From Accumulibacter sp. (GTDB lineage Bacteria; Pseudomonadota; Gammaproteobacteria; Burkholderiales; Rhodocyclaceae): DNA of 64,000 nucleotides. Numbering within the stretch: the stretch's first letter is position 1; every line of letters starts with the position of its first letter. A program made the position numbers and the translations under genes. Shown one piece after another: positions 59,532 through 64,000 of the stretch. The stretch is taken from positions 28,425 through 92,424 of the forward strand of contig NZ_JAMTDQ010000064.1 in assembly GCF_023806635.1 (NCBI RefSeq), written 5' to 3'. The notes under the pieces were generated by a model. It did no database searches. It was not told the DNA's origin and worked only from the letters and a program-made list of their open reading frames with translations.

Positions 59532-60455
59532 ATGCTCGTCTATCGCGGATTTTCACAGACAGCGCCCAGCGCCACCGTCCTCACCATAGGCAACTTCGAT
59601 GGCGTCCACCTCGGCCATCGCGCCCTGCTCGCCCGCCTGACTGCGGCTGCCGCCAGCGCCGGGCTGCCGGCGGCCGTCCTCACCTTCGAGCCGCATCCAC
59701 GCGAGTTCTTCACCCCGCAGGATGCGCCGCCACGCCTGTCGACGCTGCGCGAGAAGCTCGAACTGCTCGCCGACGATGGCGTCGACCTGGTGCATGTCTG
59801 CCATTTCAACGCCGCCTTCGCCTCGTTGAGTGCTGCCGATTTCATCGAGCGGGTCCTGCTCGGCGCGCTGCGTGTGCGGCTGCTGATCGTCGGTGACGAT
59901 TTCCGCTTCGGTGCCGGCCGCAGTGGCGACTTCGCGCTGCTCCGCGCCGCCGGCGCGCGGCTCGGCTTCCGCGTCGAGGCCATGGAAAGCATTACCCTGG
60001 ATGGCGAACGCGCATCCAGTTCGGCGGTGCGCGACGCACTGCAGACCGGGCGGATCGAACATGCGGCGCGGCTGCTCGGCCGTCCCTATGCGATCGACGG
60101 CCGCGTCGTCCGTGGCGACGGCATTGGACGCCAGCTCGGCTTCCACACCGCCAACATCCGCATCAAGCACGAGCGCCCTCCGTTGCGCGGGGTCTTTGCC
60201 GTCGAGGTCCACGGACTGCCCGGCGGACCGCACCGGGGCGCAGCCAACCTCGGTTACCGGCCGAGCGCCAACCGGGCCGCGCGGCCCCTGCTCGAGGTCC
60301 ATCTGCTCGATTTCAGCGCCGACATCTATGGCGCGCACCTCAGCGTCCGTTTCCTGCACAAGCTGCGCGACGAAATGAAATTCCCCGACTTCGACGCGCT
60401 GCGCGCCCAGATCGCCAGCGACGTTGCCGCCATCCGGGCCCTTTTCCAGTTGTGA
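59532..60455 (+). CDS. ribF: Bifunctional riboflavin kinase / FAD synthetase
   Basis: Makes FMN and FAD from riboflavin, cytoplasmic; 307 residues from ATG 59532. The N-terminal FAD-synthetase domain shows [16 protein letters not shown] near residues 18-33 (nucleotidyltransferase HxGH-type motif), FEPHPREFF near 57 and SSSAVRDAL near 163. The C-terminal kinase domain has [26 protein letters not shown] and [10 protein letters not shown]. The frame is open upstream to 59424 but without conservation. Followed by ileS in the conserved order. Confidence 0.96.
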   Translation: MLVYRGFSQTAPSATVLTIGNFDGVHLGHRALLARLTAAAASAGLPAAVLTFEPHPREFFTPQDAPPRLSTLREKLELLADDGVDLVHVCHFNAAFASLSAADFIERVLLGALRVRLLIVGDDFRFGAGRSGDFALLRAAGARLGFRVEAMESITLDGERASSSAVRDALQTGRIEHAARLLGRPYAIDGRVVRGDGIGRQLGFHTANIRIKHERPPLRGVFAVEVHGLPGGPHRGAANLGYRPSANRAARPLLEVHLLDFSADIYGAHLSVRFLHKLRDEMKFPDFDALRAQIASDVAAIRALFQL

Positions 60456-60463
60456 GACCCATC

Positions 60464-63292
60464 ATGTCCGACTACAGGAAGACCCTCAACCTTACCGACA
60501 CCCCGTTCCCGATGCGCGGCGACCTCGCCCGGCGCGAGCCGCAGTGGGTCGCCAACTGGCAGGAATCCGGTCTCTACGAGCGCATCCGCGCGGTGTCGCA
60601 GGGCCGCCCGCGCTTCGTCCTGCACGACGGGCCGCCGTACGCCAACGGCGACATCCACATCGGCCACGCGGTGAACAAGATCCTCAAGGACATCATCGTC
60701 CGCGCCCGCACGCTGGCCGGCTTCGATGCACCCTACGTCCCGGGCTGGGACTGCCACGGTCTGCCGATCGAGCACCAGATCGAGAAGCTGCACGGCAAGC
60801 ACCTGCCCGCCGACCGTGTGCGCGCCCTCTGCCGCGCCTTCGCCGGCGAGCAGATCGAGCGGCAGAGGAAAGACTTCATCCGCCTCGGCGTCCTCGGCGC
60901 ATGGCAGCAACCCTACCTGACGATGGACTTCATGACCGAGGCCGACGAGATCCGTGCGCTCGGCCGCATCCTCGACCAGGGCTACCTCTACCAGGGGTTG
61001 AAGCCCGTCAACTGGTGCCTCGACTGCGGTTCGGCGCTCGCCGAAGCCGAGGTCGAATATGAGGACAAGAGCTCGGCGGCGATCGACGTCGCCTTCGAAG
61101 TGCACCCCAATCATGCCGCCAGGCTGGCCCGCGCCTGTGGGCTGAGCCACCTGCGCGGTCCGGCGTTCGCCGTCATCTGGACCACCACCCCGTGGACGCT
61201 GCCGGCCAATGAGGCGGTCTGCGCCCACCCGGATTTCGTGTACGACCTGATCGAGACCGGCAAGGGAGCGCTGCTCCTGGTACGCGAACTGGCGCCGTCG
61301 TGCCTGCAGCGCTACGGCCTGAGCGGCACGGTGATCGGCTCGGCGACAGGCGCCGAACTCGAGCAGCTGCTGCTCCGGCACCCCTTCCAGGCGCGCGACG
61401 TGGCGCTGATCTGCGGCCGCCACGTCACCCTCGAGGCCGGCACCGGACTGGTGCACACGGCGCCGGCACACGGCACCGACGACTACCTCGTGGGCAAGGT
61501 CTACGGCCTGCCGATGAACAATCCGGTCGCCGACGATGGCCGTTTCGTCGCCGGCACGCCGCCTCTGGGCAACGGCGAACTCGCCGGCAGGTCGGTCTGG
61601 GAGGCCAACCCGCTGGTCGTCGAGGAACTCGCCGGCAACGGCCGCCTGCTGCATTCGGAGACCATCCGCCACAGCTATCCGCACTGCTGGCGCCACAAGA
61701 CGCCGATCATCTTCCGGGCGACGACGCAGTGGTTCATCGGCATGGAGCACCGCCCGCCGGCGCCGGCGTCGGCGCCGACGCACACCGGCGACGAGGAGCC
61801 GACGCTGCGCTGGCGAGCCGAACGTGCGGTCGACGCGACGCAGTTCTTTCCCGCCTGGGGACGCGCGCGCCTCGAGGCGATGATGCGCACCCGCCCGGAC
61901 TGGTGCGTCTCGCGCCAGCGCAACTGGGGCGTGCCGCTGCCTTTCTTCCTGCATCGCCAGACGGGCGAACTGCATCCGCGCACCGCCGAACTGATCGAAG
62001 CCGTCGCGCAACGCGTCGAACGAGCCGGCATCGAAGCCTGGTTCGCCCTCGACCCGGCCGAACTGCTCGGCGACGAAGCCGCGCACTACCGCCAGATGAG
62101 CGACACGCTCGACGTCTGGTTCGACTCCGGATCGACCCACTCGAGCGTCCTGCGCGGCTCGCACCGCGACGAACTCGCCTATCCGGCCGATCTCTACCTC
62201 GAAGGTTCGGACCAGCACCGCGGATGGTTCCAGAGTTCGCTGCTGATCGGCTGCGCGATCGATGGCCGAGCCCCGTACAAGGCCCTGCTGACGCACGGTT
62301 TCGTCGTCGATGGCAAGGGCCTCAAGATGTCGAAGTCGAAAGGCAACGTCATCGCGCCACAGAAGATCGCCGATACCCTCGGTGCCGAGATCCTGCGCCT
62401 GTGGGTGGCGGCGACCGACTACTCGGGCGAACTGTCGATCTCGGACGAGATCCTCAAGCGCGTCGTCGAAAGCTACCGCCGCATCCGCAACACCCTGCGT
62501 TTCCTGCTCGCCAATACCGCCGACTTCGACCCCGCGCAGGACATGCCGGCGATCGCGCAGTGGATCGAGATCGACCGCTACGCGCTGGCGATGACGCGGC
62601 AGCTGCAGAGCCGGTGCGAGGCCGACTACGAGCGCTTCGAGTTCCATCGCGTCGTACAGGCACTGCAAACCTTCTGTTCCGAGGATCTCGGCGGCTTCTA
62701 CCTCGATGTCCTCAAGGACCGCCTGTACACCACGGCTGCCGCCTCGCCCGCGCGCCGTTCGGCACAGGGCGCCCTGTGGCACATCCTGCAGTGCCTGGTC
62801 CGGCTGATGGCACCGATTCTCTGTTTCACCGCCGAGGAAATCTGGCAGCTGCAGAGTGGTGACCGCAACGATTCGGTGATGCTGCACACCTGGCAGCCGT
62901 TGCCGGCGCCCGCCGGCGAAGCGGAACTCATCGAGAAGTGGCGCTGCCTGCGCGACTGCCGTGGCGAAGTCATGCGCGCACTCGAGGAACTGCGGATCGC
63001 CGGCCGCATCGGCTCGTCGCTGCAGGCCGAGGTGCGCATCCACTGCGCTGGCGAGAAGTACGACACGCTGGCATCCCTTGGCGACGACCTGCGCTTCGTC
63101 CTCATCTGCTCGCAGACGACCCTCGTACACGACAGCCGGGAGGAACTGGTCTGCGCGCCGCTGCCGCACGCCAAGTGCGAACGCTGCTGGCACGTGCGCG
63201 CCGATGTCGGCAGGCATGCCGAGCACCCCGGGCTCTGTGGCCGCTGCCTCGACAACCTCTTCGGCGCGGGCGAAGAACGTGCCTTCGCGTAA
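60464..63292 (+). CDS. ileS: Isoleucyl-tRNA synthetase
   Basis: Charges tRNA-Ile with proofreading of valine, cytoplasmic. From ATG 60464 the protein has 942 residues; a GTG four codons earlier overlaps the ribF stop and is an alternative. The HIGH motif is in [17 protein letters not shown] near residues 65-81. The CP1 editing domain includes [14 protein letters not shown] and [29 protein letters not shown] is the KMSKS loop, and the C-terminal zinc site is CERCW with CGRCLDNL. Overlaps lspA by 14 bp. Confidence 0.97.
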   Translation: MSDYRKTLNLTDTPFPMRGDLARREPQWVANWQESGLYERIRAVSQGRPRFVLHDGPPYANGDIHIGHAVNKILKDIIVRARTLAGFDAPYVPGWDCHGLPIEHQIEKLHGKHLPADRVRALCRAFAGEQIERQRKDFIRLGVLGAWQQPYLTMDFMTEADEIRALGRILDQGYLYQGLKPVNWCLDCGSALAEAEVEYEDKSSAAIDVAFEVHPNHAARLARACGLSHLRGPAFAVIWTTTPWTLPANEAVCAHPDFVYDLIETGKGALLLVRELAPSCLQRYGLSGTVIGSATGAELEQLLLRHPFQARDVALICGRHVTLEAGTGLVHTAPAHGTDDYLVGKVYGLPMNNPVADDGRFVAGTPPLGNGELAGRSVWEANPLVVEELAGNGRLLHSETIRHSYPHCWRHKTPIIFRATTQWFIGMEHRPPAPASAPTHTGDEEPTLRWRAERAVDATQFFPAWGRARLEAMMRTRPDWCVSRQRNWGVPLPFFLHRQTGELHPRTAELIEAVAQRVERAGIEAWFALDPAELLGDEAAHYRQMSDTLDVWFDSGSTHSSVLRGSHRDELAYPADLYLEGSDQHRGWFQSSLLIGCAIDGRAPYKALLTHGFVVDGKGLKMSKSKGNVIAPQKIADTLGAEILRLWVAATDYSGELSISDEILKRVVESYRRIRNTLRFLLANTADFDPAQDMPAIAQWIEIDRYALAMTRQLQSRCEADYERFEFHRVVQALQTFCSEDLGGFYLDVLKDRLYTTAAASPARRSAQGALWHILQCLVRLMAPILCFTAEEIWQLQSGDRNDSVMLHTWQPLPAPAGEAELIEKWRCLRDCRGEVMRALEELRIAGRIGSSLQAEVRIHCAGEKYDTLASLGDDLRFVLICSQTTLVHDSREELVCAPLPHAKCERCWHVRADVGRHAEHPGLCGRCLDNLFGAGEERAFA

Positions 63293-63773
63293 CATCGACC
63301 GCTGGCTCTGGCTGGCGGGTATCGTCGTCGTCCTCGACCAGATCAGCAAGTGGCTGGTCCTCGGCTGGCTGCGGCCGGGCGACAGCGTCTACTTCGCCCC
63401 ATTCTTCAACTGGGTACTGGTCTTCAACCCGGGCGCCGCGTTCAGCTTCCTCTCGGATGCCGGCGGCTGGCAGCGCTGGTTCTTCACCGCGCTGGCGATC
63501 GCCATCGCCGCCTGGATCGTCAGCATCCTGCCGCGCCACAGCGGCGAGTTCCGGCTCTCGCTGGCGCTCACCATGATCCTCGGCGGCGCCGTCGGCAACG
63601 TCATCGACCGCCTGCGCTTCGGCGCCGTCGTCGATTTCATCCAGTGGCACGCCGCCGGCTTCTACTGGCCGGCCTTCAACCTCGCCGACGCGGCGATCTG
63701 CCTCGGTGCCGGGCTGTTGATCTGGGACCAGTTCGCCAGCGGCAGCACCCGAGGCCAGGGCAGCCCGCCCTGA
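63279..63773 (+). CDS. lspA: Lipoprotein signal peptidase (signal peptidase II)
   Basis: Inner-membrane aspartyl protease that removes signal peptides of prolipoproteins, 164 residues from a GTG at 63279 inside the end of ileS. There is no better start further in. Four membrane helices are visible. The two catalytic aspartates are in [16 protein letters not shown] and [16 protein letters not shown], and [16 protein letters not shown] is the family's second conserved block. Placement between ileS and fkpB is classical. Confidence 0.94.
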   Translation: MPSRNIDRWLWLAGIVVVLDQISKWLVLGWLRPGDSVYFAPFFNWVLVFNPGAAFSFLSDAGGWQRWFFTALAIAIAAWIVSILPRHSGEFRLSLALTMILGGAVGNVIDRLRFGAVVDFIQWHAAGFYWPAFNLADAAICLGAGLLIWDQFASGSTRGQGSPP

Positions 63774-63830
63774 GCAGGCGGCGGCCGCCGTGCCGCAGCC
63801 ATTCCATCGCCACCACGCACGGGAAAACGC

Positions 63831-64000
63831 ATGCCGCCCACCGCCACACCCGCAGCCGCCAGCGTCGATCGGGACAGCTACCTGACGCTGCACTACAGCC
63901 TCGCCGACCTCGCTGGCAACGAATACGTCAGCACCTTCGGGCTGTCGCCCGCCACCCTGCAGATGGGTAGCGGCCAGCTTGCCGAGACCCTCGAGGAGTG
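63831..64000 (+). CDS. fkpB: FKBP-type peptidyl-prolyl isomerase, SlpA/FkpB-like (3'-truncated by window edge)
   Basis: Only 56 codons are in the window. After an Ala/Pro-rich start (MPPTATPAAASVDRDSYLTL), HYSLADLAGNEYVSTFGLSP and LQMGSGQLAETLEE match the N-terminal part of SlpA-type FKBPs, in which the GxGxLxxxLE segment forms the substrate pocket. It follows lspA by 57 bp with GGGAAAA upstream, and ispH is expected next, as in the usual ileS-lspA-fkpB-ispH order. Confidence 0.85.
   Translation, partial: MPPTATPAAASVDRDSYLTLHYSLADLAGNEYVSTFGLSPATLQMGSGQLAETLEE

Noticed and set aside
60326-63349. 1007-codon reading frame on the minus strand
   Set aside because: Antisense to ileS, with the same shadow composition and no recognisable domain.

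Overview
The window is GC-rich and densely coded. It looks like chromosome from a betaproteobacterium close to Rhodocyclales, plausibly Candidatus Accumulibacter-like. The reasons are the gene content (cbb3 oxidase with FNR-type sites, ethylmalonyl-CoA pathway plus half of the 3-hydroxypropionate bicycle, pyruvate phosphate dikinase, (R)-enoyl-CoA hydratase, DUF2322 and DUF3149 proteins) and housekeeping orders such as purB/GST, yajC-secD-secF and ribF-ileS-lspA-fkpB. This placement is inference from gene content, not from a marker-gene tree. I recognised no rRNA, tRNA, CRISPR array, insertion sequence or replication origin.

Layout. 0-7.2 kb: housekeeping genes (mltB fragment, recQ, lpxH, two cyclophilins, a TPR protein, cysS). 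7.25-10.7 kb: an accessory patch with remnants of a Ycf46-like AAA ATPase and a helix-turn-helix protein joined head-to-head, a lone ABC substrate-binding protein, and a truncated AAA ATPase followed by an intact RloB-type TOPRIM protein. 10.8-23.0 kb (minus strand): mesaconyl-C4-CoA hydratase-like protein, a duplicated 5' end of phaJ, phaJ, an MDR oxidoreductase, ccr (fused to a CBS pair), meaB, ecm, a MaoC double-hotdog protein, mcd and a large HpcH/HpaI-like aldolase. 24.1-30.1 kb (plus strand): two type III CoA-transferases (SmtA/SmtB candidates), mct, mcl, mch. 30.2-38.8 kb: a DUF3616 protein, a four-gene 2-oxoacid oxidoreductase operon and ppdK. 39.0-50.9 kb: tgt, yajC-secD-secF, cytochromes b561 and c', DUF2322, a zinc-ribbon membrane protein, purB, a GST, motA/motB, a Nudix hydrolase and a TonB-like protein. 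51.0-59.4 kb (minus): DUF3149, fixH, ccoG, ccoPQON, ccoS, ccoI. 59.5 kb to the end: ribF, ileS, lspA and the start of fkpB.

How the genes fit together. The 10.8-38.8 kb stretch reads as one carbon-assimilation island. PhaJ can turn (R)-3-hydroxybutyryl-CoA into crotonyl-CoA. Ccr, Ecm (served by MeaB) and Mcd then carry it to mesaconyl-C1-CoA. From there Mch and Mcl can make glyoxylate and propionyl-CoA (the ordinary ethylmalonyl-CoA route). Alternatively Mct, the Meh-like hydratase and Mcl can make citramalyl-CoA and split it into pyruvate and acetyl-CoA. SmtAB with Mcl can release glyoxylate from malate. The neighbouring 2-oxoacid oxidoreductase and PPDK act at the pyruvate node. The most unusual features are this meeting of two pathways at mesaconyl-CoA, the Ccr-CBS fusion, and the RloB gene left beside a beheaded ATPase.
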